Below are positions 27,351 to 35,634 of a stretch of DNA of 64,000 bases, piece after piece. Within the stretch, counting starts at the first letter, position 1. Each line of letters begins with the position of its first letter. Where the stretch lies: contig NZ_SZVO01000002.1 of the NCBI RefSeq assembly GCF_005280585.1, positions 1-64,000 of the forward strand, in the 5' to 3' direction. A program made the position numbers and the translations under genes. The notes below the pieces were generated by a model. The model had not been told where the DNA came from, made no database searches, and saw nothing but the letters and a program-made list of their open reading frames with translations. This DNA is from Dyadobacter frigoris (GTDB lineage Bacteria; Bacteroidota; Bacteroidia; Cytophagales; Spirosomataceae).

Positions 27351-28103
27351 TTATTGTCCTAACCAGTTTTTAAACGCAGCCATTTTTTCACGACTTATCA
27401 AAATATCGTTGTCAGCGGAATTTTCAAGCTGGATTTTCAGGCGACTGTTTGAGTAGGTGAAAACACCTTTTATCGCACTAACGGAACTGATGTATTTTCT
27501 GTTCAATCTGAAAAATAATTCAGGATCAAGCAGATTTTCAACTTCGTCAAGCGTATAATCGATGATGAATTTTTTACCTTGTTTGGTCATCAGAAAAGTG
27601 ACTTTGTCTTCACTGTAAAATATACCAATTTCGTCGATTGCGATTGTTTGGATACGTTCTCCGATTTTTACTAAAAACCGGTTTTTGTATACTTTTTGAA
27701 CGGGTTGTAATAAAACACGAATTTGGTCCAGCGTTATTTCCGGTGCTTTTCTTCCCGATTGAAATTTATTTAAAGCGTTTTTCAGCTCTTCCGGATCAAC
27801 TGGTTTTAATAAATAATCAATACTATTCAGCTTGAAAGCTTTGATTGCATATTGGTCAAATGCTGTGCAAAAAATAATGGGCGAGGTGACTTTTACATGT
27901 TCAAAAATCTCAAAACTTATTCCGTCAGCGAGCTGAATATCCAGGAAAATAAGATCTGGCTGTGGATTATTATTAAGCCATTCTACGGCAGAAGTAACCG
28001 TATCCAGGTTTCCAAAAATCTCACACTTTGGTATCATATCGTTGATCAGTTTGATCAGACGGCGTGCCGCCATATTTTCATCCTCAATGATCAGTATTCG
28101 CAT
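27351..28103 (-). CDS. LytTR-family response regulator
   Basis: The 250-residue protein has a receiver domain (1-120) with the acidic pocket IIEDEN, phosphoacceptor Asp55 in LIFLDIQLADG, and the conserved Lys in DYLLKPVD. A LytTR DNA-binding domain (about 145-250) follows: FLVKIGERIQTIAIDEIGIFYSED, FFRLNRKYISSVSAI. It should bind DNA as a LytTR dimer when phosphorylated by the kinase encoded 24 nt upstream. Targets are unknown, but the TonB receptor of the same operon is a candidate. Confidence 0.93.
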   Translation of the reverse strand: MRILIIEDENMAARRLIKLINDMIPKCEIFGNLDTVTSAVEWLNNNPQPDLIFLDIQLADGISFEIFEHVKVTSPIIFCTAFDQYAIKAFKLNSIDYLLKPVDPEELKNALNKFQSGRKAPEITLDQIRVLLQPVQKVYKNRFLVKIGERIQTIAIDEIGIFYSEDKVTFLMTKQGKKFIIDYTLDEVENLLDPELFFRLNRKYISSVSAIKGVFTYSNSRLKIQLENSADNDILISREKMAAFKNWLGQ

Positions 28104-28127
28104 TTTATCTTAAATTTACTGGCTGCG

Positions 28128-29195
28128 TTATAATTGCGGATTTTCTAGTAGCGGTAGTTTTACAATGAAAAAATCATTTGTTTCTTCAATTAAAACCTGA
28201 TCATTATTAAGCAATTCATATCTCTTTCGAATATTGGAAAGACCAATTCCAGTCGATTCTTCTGATAAACTGCTTTTTAATTGAAGATTGTTTTTAACGA
28301 TTAATTGTTTTCCTTCCAACAGAATTTCAATAAATAATGGATTAGCCATGGATGCGATATTGTGCTTGATCGCGTTTTCCAGCAACATTTGCAGCGACAG
28401 TGGCGGCAGGTAAAAATCAGTTTTCAGATTTACATTAATTTTGTATTGCAAACCTTCTTCAAACCGTATTTTTTGAAGTGAAAGAAAGTTTTCAGCAAAT
28501 TCCATTTCGCTGGAAAGTTTAACTAGTTTCTCTTGCTGAACCTCCAAAACATAACGATAGATTTTTGATAACTGTCGGATAAATCTTGCCGCTGTATCCG
28601 GATTCTCATAAACCAGATTGCTCAAAACATTGAGTGAATTGAACAAAAAATGTGGATTAAGCTGATCCTTTAACGTTTGATATTGTTGTGCATATTGCTG
28701 CGTTTTCAATTGTTCAGCTTCAATCGCCGACTTTTTCCATTCCAGTAAAAATGAGCGGCTAATAAGCAAAAATGCAATAATTACAGAAATCTGCATGGGT
28801 AATTTTGTGTGGACCATCAGCCATTCCCAAGGAATATTGTCCAACGAAAAAGACTGTCTTACCAGAAATTCGATTAAAAATGTAATGGTATAACTAGTAA
28901 CAAAAACGTACAGAACATAGCTGATACTTTCTAAAATCAGCCTTTTGACAGGATACTGAATCCAGGGCATTTTCTTGTCAAAGTAATATTCGGCCAGGAA
29001 ACCGCCGTAACTCAGAATACATGACAAAACGAAAGAGTAGAAAAAGTCATTGGCTGCAGACAACAATCCTTTAATTGAGGTAAAACAGGAAGGACAGAAT
29101 ATAACCGTAAGTACAGCGGCAATAATCAAATTCACACCAATAAAGGCCGGGGAAAAATTCCAGAATTTTTTTGAGCCTCTTATCGAAGATGTCAT
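28128..29195 (-). CDS. LytS/YehU-type sensor histidine kinase
   Basis: The 355-residue protein has four membrane helices (about 18-37, 52-70, 88-110, 133-150), a short coiled linker (EAEQLKTQQYAQQYQTLKDQ), and the His_kinase motif LNPHFLFNSLNVLSNL with phosphoacceptor His182. It ends in a GHKL ATPase domain (LLENAIKHN, TGIGLSNIRKRYELL). No extracytoplasmic sensor domain is present, so it probably senses through the membrane helices or a partner protein. It is paired with the LytTR regulator and lies 39 nt after the TPR gene. Confidence 0.92.
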   Translation of the reverse strand: MTSSIRGSKKFWNFSPAFIGVNLIIAAVLTVIFCPSCFTSIKGLLSAANDFFYSFVLSCILSYGGFLAEYYFDKKMPWIQYPVKRLILESISYVLYVFVTSYTITFLIEFLVRQSFSLDNIPWEWLMVHTKLPMQISVIIAFLLISRSFLLEWKKSAIEAEQLKTQQYAQQYQTLKDQLNPHFLFNSLNVLSNLVYENPDTAARFIRQLSKIYRYVLEVQQEKLVKLSSEMEFAENFLSLQKIRFEEGLQYKINVNLKTDFYLPPLSLQMLLENAIKHNIASMANPLFIEILLEGKQLIVKNNLQLKSSLSEESTGIGLSNIRKRYELLNNDQVLIEETNDFFIVKLPLLENPQL

Positions 29196-29234
29196 TTGAT
29201 TAAATTTGTTTTTCTAATGTAATGTTTCAACGTA

Positions 29235-29888
29235 TTACTGACAAGCTTTTGCGGATTTTTCGGCAAATGCTCTTCCCCAGGTTGGCGCCAGTTTTGCTTT
29301 TAAGGCTTCATCATCCTGGGCTGCAAATATAGCCTGACTTTGTTTTACTAAACCACATGCTTTTTCAGTACCCGATTTAAAAAATCCGGCCATTCCAAAT
29401 TCCATTTGTCCCATTAAAAGTGATGCTCTTGGATTTTGAGGATCCATTTTCATCGCTTTCCCAAAAGTATACATTACCGTCCCCGACAAGCTTTGTCCGC
29501 GGCTGGCAGGATCGGCACTTACTTCTGCCATTATTTTAAAGCCTTCAAGTGTTACGATTTCTGAATTATTCGGTGAAATTGCCTCGGCCTTTTTGATCAG
29601 TTCTTCTGCTTTTGCCAGGGCTTCATCTTTTTTGTTCAGGTCCAAAGAATTGTCCAATCCCTGGTAAACGTAAGCAAGGGCGTTGTAATAATAGGGCTGC
29701 CACTCATTTGGATTTAACTGGCTGATACGTGCGAAACCGTTAGCGGATTGCTGATATTTACTCAAAGAATCGGCTATGTTAAGTTTATCAATTTCTTTTT
29801 TCATAGCTTTTTGGTAAGCAGAATCCTGTGCGAAAATTGATACAACAGTACAAAGAATTAAAGCGATGGTTAACAGAGAATTTTTCAT
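29235..29888 (-). CDS. Exported TPR protein in a TonB receptor/two-component operon
   Basis: The product of 217 residues begins MKNSLLTIALILCTVVSIFAQ (signal peptide). The rest is helical with TPR-like pairs (YNALAYVYQGLDNS, KAEAISPNNSEIVTLEGFKI, RASLLMGQMEFGMAG). The ATG at 29888 was chosen over a longer frame from 29957 because it places the signal peptide at the N-terminus. Related periplasmic proteins are known beside such TonB/LytS operons but lack a defined role. It could link receptor state to the membrane kinase; that is inference from gene order. Confidence 0.75.
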   Translation of the reverse strand: MKNSLLTIALILCTVVSIFAQDSAYQKAMKKEIDKLNIADSLSKYQQSANGFARISQLNPNEWQPYYYNALAYVYQGLDNSLDLNKKDEALAKAEELIKKAEAISPNNSEIVTLEGFKIMAEVSADPASRGQSLSGTVMYTFGKAMKMDPQNPRASLLMGQMEFGMAGFFKSGTEKACGLVKQSQAIFAAQDDEALKAKLAPTWGRAFAEKSAKACQ

Positions 29889-29997
29889 ATTTTTTGTTCG
29901 ATTTGAAAGTTGGGAAGCAATTGTAGAAACTTGATTAATACTTATATTTTGCACCATTTATTTTGATAAAAACCTGTTTGTCAATACATTTTTAAGA

Positions 29998-32151
29998 TTA
30001 CAGATTATTCAGCTGATTGGCATTTTTATCGTGGGAAAGCGTGATAAACAAACCAATAAAAGCCATTCTGGTCGCACCTTGTCCAACAGGAATTCTTGAA
30101 AACGAACCTGCTTCATCAGGCTGTGTTGAATATTTATAACCAAACACATTATTCCTCCCAAGAATATTTGAACAGGCAGCGTGCAGGATAATATTCGGTC
30201 TTGGCAGATAACTCCAGCTGATACTGAGATCGCTATACGCTTTTGTTTTACGCTGCATCTCACCCGCAAGGTTTGGATCGTTGTAGGTGTACCCATTATT
30301 CCAGGACCAGGAAGTTCCAAGCTGTGATTTCAAGGCACTTACAAAATGTTTGATAACGACTGATCCATTATGTTTCGGAGCAAAAGACGGCTGTACTTTT
30401 GTTTCAAATACTGAATATTGGCGTTTGCTATCCACGAAACTATATGTAACCCAGAAATCTGTGTTTTTAAAACTTGTTTTATCCCGGTAGAAGAAATCGG
30501 CTCCTCTTGCAAAACCAGAACCATTTTGCGTGATGTTAACCGGCGCCAGGTCTGTTCCGTTGTAGGTTGACAGGTTGTTGTAAGTTTTGTAAAATGCCTC
30601 CGCGCGAAATGTCCTGTTATTGTTGACAATGAAATAGTTAAGAATATAATGACTGGCTTCTGCATTTTGCAAGTTGTTTTGTAATACTCTCAATTTTTCA
30701 TCAGGAAGCTGGTGAAATTTTCCGGCTGCGATGGAAAATTGTCCCTGATTATTCAATTTATAAGCCAATGAAATCCGTGGATCCATCCAAAATTGTTTAG
30801 CGGCTGTGCTGTATCCACTTCTTAATCCACCTCTGAAAATCAAACGATTACTGAAATAATAATCTGTCTCAATAAAATGGTTAAACTGATTGTCCATAAT
30901 ACTGCGTTTCAAATGGTCATCAACCAATTCTTCCGAATACGATTTCAAATAATACTCAATTCCGTTTTTTAATGAAAACTGAGGACTGAAATCTTTCACT
31001 GCCACTATTTTCGCATGTCCCAGCTGATTTACCTGGCAAACCGGAACATAATTTAAATTGATTGCATCCCGGTTGTGTGAATAAGCAAGTCCGCCGTAGA
31101 AAAACCAGTCACGCTTTCCAGCCTGACGAAATGAAAGATTTCCGTAAGAATAACGGTTATTGATATGAACCCGGTCACCACGGCCCAACCCACCCGCAAC
31201 CGGTTGCCAGATCGTCATGTTGCTTCCTTCTGTGTGCGTATAAGCTTTCAGAAAACCTGTTTTGCCCCATTTATGTCTTAAAGAAACCTCAGTATCCCAG
31301 GTAGACGGACTCTTTTCCCAGTCAAATTTTTGGTTCACCAGTGATTGATACGGAGCAAGATTGTAATAATTGGCTGTCGCTGTCAGCGCATTATTATCTT
31401 TTACCAACGTTTGCGTATAACCGCCGCCCAGCGACATAATGCTCAAATCACCCTGATTCCGTAACGGAAGATCCAGTGTATTTAAGGCGAGCGCAGAAGA
31501 AAGCGCCTGACCATATTCTGCTGAATAACCACCGGTACTGAAAAACGAACCTTTGAATAAATTTGGACTGAAACGATTACGAGTCGGGACGTTGGTTGCT
31601 GTACTTCCGTAAGCATTTCCAACTTGTAAGCCATCGATAAAAATCGAGGTTTCGGAAGCGTCACCACCTCTTACAAATAATCTTCCGTCGTTGCCAACCG
31701 TTGAAGTTCCAGGCAGTGTAAGTAATGCAGCGGTAATATTTCCCATCGCTCCCGAAGTTGTTACAATGTCCAGTGGCTTCAGTACTACCGCTTTTTTGGT
31801 ATCACTGGCTTCCATGGCTCCGGCTGTGATGGTTACTGCTGTTAATACATTGATACTTTCGGCTAATGAAATCCGGAAACTTAACGGTTGACCTGCGCAT
31901 TCGATTTCCCTTTCCTGCGGTTTATAACCCAAAGCCTGAAAAACCAGCATATGCTTTCCGGTTTCGGACGTTTCGAATTTAAAATTTCCGTCTGCGTCTG
32001 AGGAAGTTCCGTCGTATGTTCCTTTCAATAATATATTGGCCCCTGGCATTCCTGCGCCTTTTTGATCAGAAATTCTCCCGGATATTATGGTTTGTGCTTC
32101 TGCACTTAACATCAGAAAAAATATCGTGAAGGAAATTAATAACATTTTCAT
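29998..32151 (-). CDS. TonB-dependent receptor with carboxypeptidase-like regulatory domain
   Basis: The 717-residue protein has a signal peptide (1-19), a CarboxypepD_reg domain (20-105: IISGRISDQKGAGMPGANIL, GTSSDADGNFKF), a plug (GNDGRLFVRGGDASETSIFIDG) and a beta-barrel ending in VGQGATRMAFIGLFITLSH. There is no STN domain and no SusD partner, so it is a FepA/CirA-size receptor rather than SusC. The ligand is unknown. It heads an operon with the TPR protein, sensor kinase and LytTR regulator, which suggests that uptake and signalling are linked. Confidence 0.9.
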   Translation of the reverse strand: MKMLLISFTIFFLMLSAEAQTIISGRISDQKGAGMPGANILLKGTYDGTSSDADGNFKFETSETGKHMLVFQALGYKPQEREIECAGQPLSFRISLAESINVLTAVTITAGAMEASDTKKAVVLKPLDIVTTSGAMGNITAALLTLPGTSTVGNDGRLFVRGGDASETSIFIDGLQVGNAYGSTATNVPTRNRFSPNLFKGSFFSTGGYSAEYGQALSSALALNTLDLPLRNQGDLSIMSLGGGYTQTLVKDNNALTATANYYNLAPYQSLVNQKFDWEKSPSTWDTEVSLRHKWGKTGFLKAYTHTEGSNMTIWQPVAGGLGRGDRVHINNRYSYGNLSFRQAGKRDWFFYGGLAYSHNRDAINLNYVPVCQVNQLGHAKIVAVKDFSPQFSLKNGIEYYLKSYSEELVDDHLKRSIMDNQFNHFIETDYYFSNRLIFRGGLRSGYSTAAKQFWMDPRISLAYKLNNQGQFSIAAGKFHQLPDEKLRVLQNNLQNAEASHYILNYFIVNNNRTFRAEAFYKTYNNLSTYNGTDLAPVNITQNGSGFARGADFFYRDKTSFKNTDFWVTYSFVDSKRQYSVFETKVQPSFAPKHNGSVVIKHFVSALKSQLGTSWSWNNGYTYNDPNLAGEMQRKTKAYSDLSISWSYLPRPNIILHAACSNILGRNNVFGYKYSTQPDEAGSFSRIPVGQGATRMAFIGLFITLSHDKNANQLNNL

Positions 32152-32364
32152 CCTGGCTGCTCATTAGATTTAAGTCAAAATTGGCTGATAAGAGGGTACT
32201 GAAAAATTGAACTTTACCGAAGCGCAGAAAGTGATGGATGAAGTACAGAATTATCCTGCCCAAGTGAATCAATCATTTACTCAAAAGTCTGATTATTCAC
32301 TGGAATAATATTTTTAACACTTAAAGATAACAATCTTCACATCTGATATTTAAACAATTACACC

Positions 32365-32709
32365 ATGAAAGCGCTGAAACATTTCTTTATCATCACAATA
32401 TTGATTATCCCGACTGTTGGCTTTTCTCAAACCCAAAATGTTACTAAAACGAAAACTTCTAAAAGAGTTACCGTAATGGATACTTCCAAAAGAGTGAATT
32501 TGTCAAAAGACCCGGTCATAAAAGAAAATGCTCCCGTTTTGAATGACAACGGAAATGTCAATACCAATGGGACAATTGACGGAAGCAGAAGCAGTACCGG
32601 CCGCCCAGGTGCAGATACAACGGCCGGATATACGGTTAGGAGAAGAAAAAGAACAATTACGACGGGGGGAGTTGTGTATCCGGATACGACGACGGTGAAA
32701 AAGCCTTAG
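32365..32709 (+). CDS. Small secreted hypothetical protein
   Basis: The 114-residue product has a clear signal peptide (MKALKHFFIITILIIPTVGFSQ) followed by a low-complexity Thr/Lys/Asn-rich mature part with TVMDTSKRVN and TTTVKKP ends. No domain is recognised. It is a monocistronic gene followed by a strong bidirectional terminator. Confidence 0.55.
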   Translation: MKALKHFFIITILIIPTVGFSQTQNVTKTKTSKRVTVMDTSKRVNLSKDPVIKENAPVLNDNGNVNTNGTIDGSRSSTGRPGADTTAGYTVRRRKRTITTGGVVYPDTTTVKKP

Positions 32710-32734
32710 GGATTTTGAAATAATTTATCTGATT

Positions 32735-32774
32735 AAAAAGTTGATTCCAGTGTTGTGATAAGGAATCAACTTTT
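32735..32774. terminator. Bidirectional terminator
   Basis: AAAAAGTTGATTCC and GGAATCAACTTTT form a perfect 13-bp stem with a 13-nt loop and A/T runs on both sides, between the convergent secreted-protein and Fic genes. Confidence 0.8.
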
Positions 32775-32794
32775 AATCCCATTTGGTTTAAATT

Positions 32795-33541
32795 TTATAT
32801 GTTAAAATTCAAAACCTGCAAAATTCTTAGTAAAATTTCCTTGACGTTTAATGCGACCATTTCTATAAACGGTTCATTATCTCCATCCATTTGTGCAATT
32901 TCCAAAACCTGATAATATTTCAACCGATTTTCAGAATCTCCTTTTAATATTGCAATTGGATATCCATGCTGCAATAAAATAAGATTCATTAATAAACGAC
33001 TTGTCCTTCCGTTTCCATCGATAAAAGGATGGATAGTCACCAAGCGTTCGTGAATTTCAGCAGCAAGAATAACAGGATGAATAGAATCCTTATTGTCGTA
33101 ATACCATTTAAAAAATCCTTCCATCAATTCATCAACCATAAATGGCTGTGGCGGAATATGTTTTGCGCCACTAATCAAAACTTGTACTGTCCTGAATTTT
33201 CCACCATTACTGTTGTCAACTCCCTGGAGAATCAATTTATCTATATTTAATAATTCATGCTTTGTTAACGGCGCTTTTTCACTAACTAATTCCTTTATAT
33301 AATTTAACGCAAAAGAATGATTTATAGCTTCTAAATGTTCATGAAGACTTTTTCCACTAATAGTTAGCCCCTTTTCAATAACCAATACCGTTTCCTGAAG
33401 CGTTAGAGTATTACCTTCAATCCGGTTACTCTCATAAGTATACTCCATTTCAAAGGCCTTAGCCACTTTCTCACCTTGAATATAGCGAAGGCGATTTAGC
33501 TGCTCTTTTAGATTGTCTATTTCTGCTAATAACTCTTTCAT
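32795..33541 (-). CDS. Fic-domain protein (predicted AMP-transferase), class II autoinhibited
   Basis: The 248-residue protein carries the Fic core motif HPFIDGNGRTSR (171-182), complete with the catalytic His171. It also has the N-terminal inhibitory motif Ser38-x-x-x-Glu42-Gly43 (SNRIEG), which marks a class II Fic protein whose helix blocks the ATP site. Such proteins transfer AMP to Ser, Thr or Tyr of target proteins; the target here is unknown. There is no separate antitoxin-like gene next to it, in keeping with self-inhibition. The stop is followed by a bidirectional terminator. Confidence 0.9.
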   Translation of the reverse strand: MKELLAEIDNLKEQLNRLRYIQGEKVAKAFEMEYTYESNRIEGNTLTLQETVLVIEKGLTISGKSLHEHLEAINHSFALNYIKELVSEKAPLTKHELLNIDKLILQGVDNSNGGKFRTVQVLISGAKHIPPQPFMVDELMEGFFKWYYDNKDSIHPVILAAEIHERLVTIHPFIDGNGRTSRLLMNLILLQHGYPIAILKGDSENRLKYYQVLEIAQMDGDNEPFIEMVALNVKEILLRILQVLNFNI

Positions 33542-33741
33542 CAGGCTTTTGCTGCTTCACAATGGGCTTTAAAATTTCACCAAACCTCACATTATAATTT
33601 TTAATAGGCAAGATATGGAATATCTCACTTGATCCTCGTTTAGTTGCGCAAGCGGATCACCGGCATAAAAAAAATATGAGATTTTAAATAAAGAAAAAGC
33701 GTTAGTTAAAGCTGTTCACTTTTGTTATAATATCAATACTC

Positions 33742-34115
33742 ATGTACCATAGAAAAATCCCCATCACACTCAGCTGCGGTCTGGATCTGATCAGAGAAGT
33801 ACTGTATGGAAAATTCACATTATCCATTACATTGGAAATGGTGCCTTGCGTCCTACGGATATGCATAAAAAAATCCCGGAAGCAACCCGCCGCGTGCTAA
33901 ATATTCAATTGAGACAATTGGAATTACACAACATTATTAGCAAAGAAGTATTCCCGCAATTACCACTAAAAGTTGAATATAGCCTAACTGAATTTGGGAA
34001 GACACTTTTGCCCGTAATTGAAACGATGTGAAACTGGGGTGATGAACATCAGGCCCACCTGCGCGAAGTAATAACCTCATCAGTATTTTCGGAAACGGAA
34101 GAAGCGAAAAAGTAG
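33742..34115 (+). pseudogene. HxlR-family transcriptional regulator, broken by frameshift and stop
   Basis: From ATG at 33742 the frame gives MYHRKIPITLSCGLDLIREVLYGKFTLS, a normal HxlR N-terminus. It then leaves frame near 33825. The next frame continues as HYIGNGALRPTDMHKKIPEATRRVLN, the HxlR winged-helix core, with QLELHNIISKEVFPQLPLKVEYSLTE. One or four missing bases explain the shift. A TGA at 34029-34031 then interrupts VIETM-NWGDEH, where relatives have Cys or another residue, and the frame runs on to TAG at 34113. With two lesions, this is probably a real pseudogene rather than one sequencing error. Confidence 0.75.
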
Positions 34116-34440
34116 TTCTTTTGCCTTTTTAATCTGATCATTACCTAAAAATGGTCATAAATAAAATAAAGGCAATCAAATTTTACAATCTTAAAGTTAT
34201 TCCAAGTAGTTTTATAGCATTATATCGTATTAATACGACAAATACATCTTTTTTCAACAGAACTTATTTAACGGTTTGGGCGGCACAACATAAAAAACTA
34301 ACCTTGTGTCACCATTTGTTAACTGAACACATATTTCCTGGATCATAGTATACACCCGCTAAAATTATCAGAATTGGTGATTCTGCTTGTAAATAGAAGA
34401 GAAAGTATTTTACTATTACCTCTACAATATTTGGAATATC
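34116..34440. other. Intergenic region, no gene seen
   Basis: These 325 nt are AT-rich. The longest frame (34151-34348) has low-complexity Lys/Asn-rich codons and no recognisable start region. I see no hairpin with a T run, no promoter box of good quality and no RNA gene. Confidence 0.4.
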
Positions 34441-34563
34441 ATGGAGAATTCGCGTGACGACCAGCCTGGTTATGCAGGCCGGTGGAGAATTATTGTTTCA
34501 TTAATTGCATTTTCAATACTTGTTCTTATCCTTTATAATATTCTGGAATATGTATGGTGGTGA
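34441..34563 (+). CDS. Very small membrane protein (40 aa)
   Basis: ATG at 34441 opens a 40-codon frame: a charged N-terminus (MENSRDDQPGYAGRWR) and one strong membrane helix (IIVSLIAFSILVLILYNIL), ending EYVWW. The helix length and the aromatic end are typical of a true single-pass microprotein. No family is recognised and the ribosome site is weak. Confidence 0.45.
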   Translation: MENSRDDQPGYAGRWRIIVSLIAFSILVLILYNILEYVWW

Positions 34564-34758
34564 AATTTCCGGCACTTTTTATTGTTTAAATTTTTCTCTG
34601 CAAAAATTCTCTCTGGCTAAAATCAATTTCTAATCCGGTCATTACATTCCTTATTACAAATAAAAAATTATATTCATTTTCGTAAAAATTTGGCACAACA
34701 TAGTATTCTTACTACGTAAGATGCTTTTATTTGTAATTCTCACCGCAATTCGAATAAA

Positions 34759-35259
34759 ATGCCGTCAAGAAAACGAAAAAGTGCCAGATTTAAAAAAGTT
34801 GCAATTGAGTGGCTTAAATGGATTAGTGCAATTGTACCAATTTGTGCTTTTTTTTACATTCTCTACTATTACAAACAACTGGATTTTCTTCAAAAAGATA
34901 AAGAAATCGAATCGGTAACCACTGTTTTAGGTCAAAAAGATTCCCTTAATCTGGCCGACGCCATGATGAAAAGCCAGGTAGAAAATGAGCTAAAAATTAT
35001 TGAAAATGAATGGCATTCCGTTGGAGGCATAGCAATTCACAATTTACTTATTGAAAACAAAGCAGACAAGCCTGCCAAGAGTGTAGAAGTGGAATTTAAA
35101 TATTTATCCGACACACAGGAAGCGCTTACCACAAAAGTCATCACGATAAAAAAAGATCTGCCAGCCGGAAAATCTACCCGAATTACGGACGTGAGTGTCG
35201 GGTTTGTAAACAATGGCGCGGTAGGCTGTGATACGAAAGTATTAGGAGCCAAATTCTGA
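34759..35259 (+). CDS. Membrane-anchored hypothetical protein with beta-rich outer domain
   Basis: The 166-residue protein has a basic N-terminus, one membrane helix (about 17-37) and a short coiled linker. A C-terminal domain with alternating beta strands follows (IAIHNLLIENKADKPAKSVEVEFKYLSD, KKDLPAGKSTRITDVSVGFV), similar in pattern to FxLYD or DUF-type domains. I cannot name the family. It is probably periplasmic on a single anchor. Confidence 0.6.
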   Translation: MPSRKRKSARFKKVAIEWLKWISAIVPICAFFYILYYYKQLDFLQKDKEIESVTTVLGQKDSLNLADAMMKSQVENELKIIENEWHSVGGIAIHNLLIENKADKPAKSVEVEFKYLSDTQEALTTKVITIKKDLPAGKSTRITDVSVGFVNNGAVGCDTKVLGAKF

Positions 35260-35577
35260 TTAATTTCTTGTTGGGCTTTTCAATGGCCTCATCTTGATTT
35301 TTAAACTTATTAAGCACTTTACTGGTCCAGCGAAGTGAAATATATCTTTTTTTATTAATATTTAAAATATAATTTACAAATAACTACCTCATTATAAGTA
35401 AATTAAATACAATATCAAAATATTTCAAATTTATTTTTTTCCTAGTGATCTAAAGGTGATAAAAAAACGTAGATACCGCGGAAGGTATATACGCCTACAA
35501 ATATTTCTCACATAAATTTTATAAAGATGTTTCGATATCTGACAAAATAATATCTAATCTCGTTGAGTAAATTTAAA
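35260..35577. other. Intergenic region, mostly AT-rich
   Basis: The gap before the NamZ terminator is very AT-rich. A 35-codon minus-strand stretch near 35270-35360 looks protein-like but lacks start and stop context. Nothing else is supported. Confidence 0.35.
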
Positions 35578-35606
35578 AACCCCTAAGACTATGCCTAAGG
35601 GGTTTT
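35578..35606. terminator. Terminator after the NamZ-like gene
   Basis: A stem of AACCCCT / AGGGGTT with an A/G-rich inner loop is flanked by T6 on the plus strand and TTTTT on the minus strand. It lies 29 nt beyond the NamZ stop. Confidence 0.7.
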
Positions 35607-35634
35607 TTGTTACTTCACCATAACATTTCTTACA

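Noticed and set aside
34151..34348. 65-codon ORF
   Set aside because: Low-complexity codons, no start context and no homology pattern.
35270..35360. Protein-like minus-strand stretch of about 35 codons
   Set aside because: No start, no clear stop context, and partly the shadow of the neighbouring CDS; too short to call.
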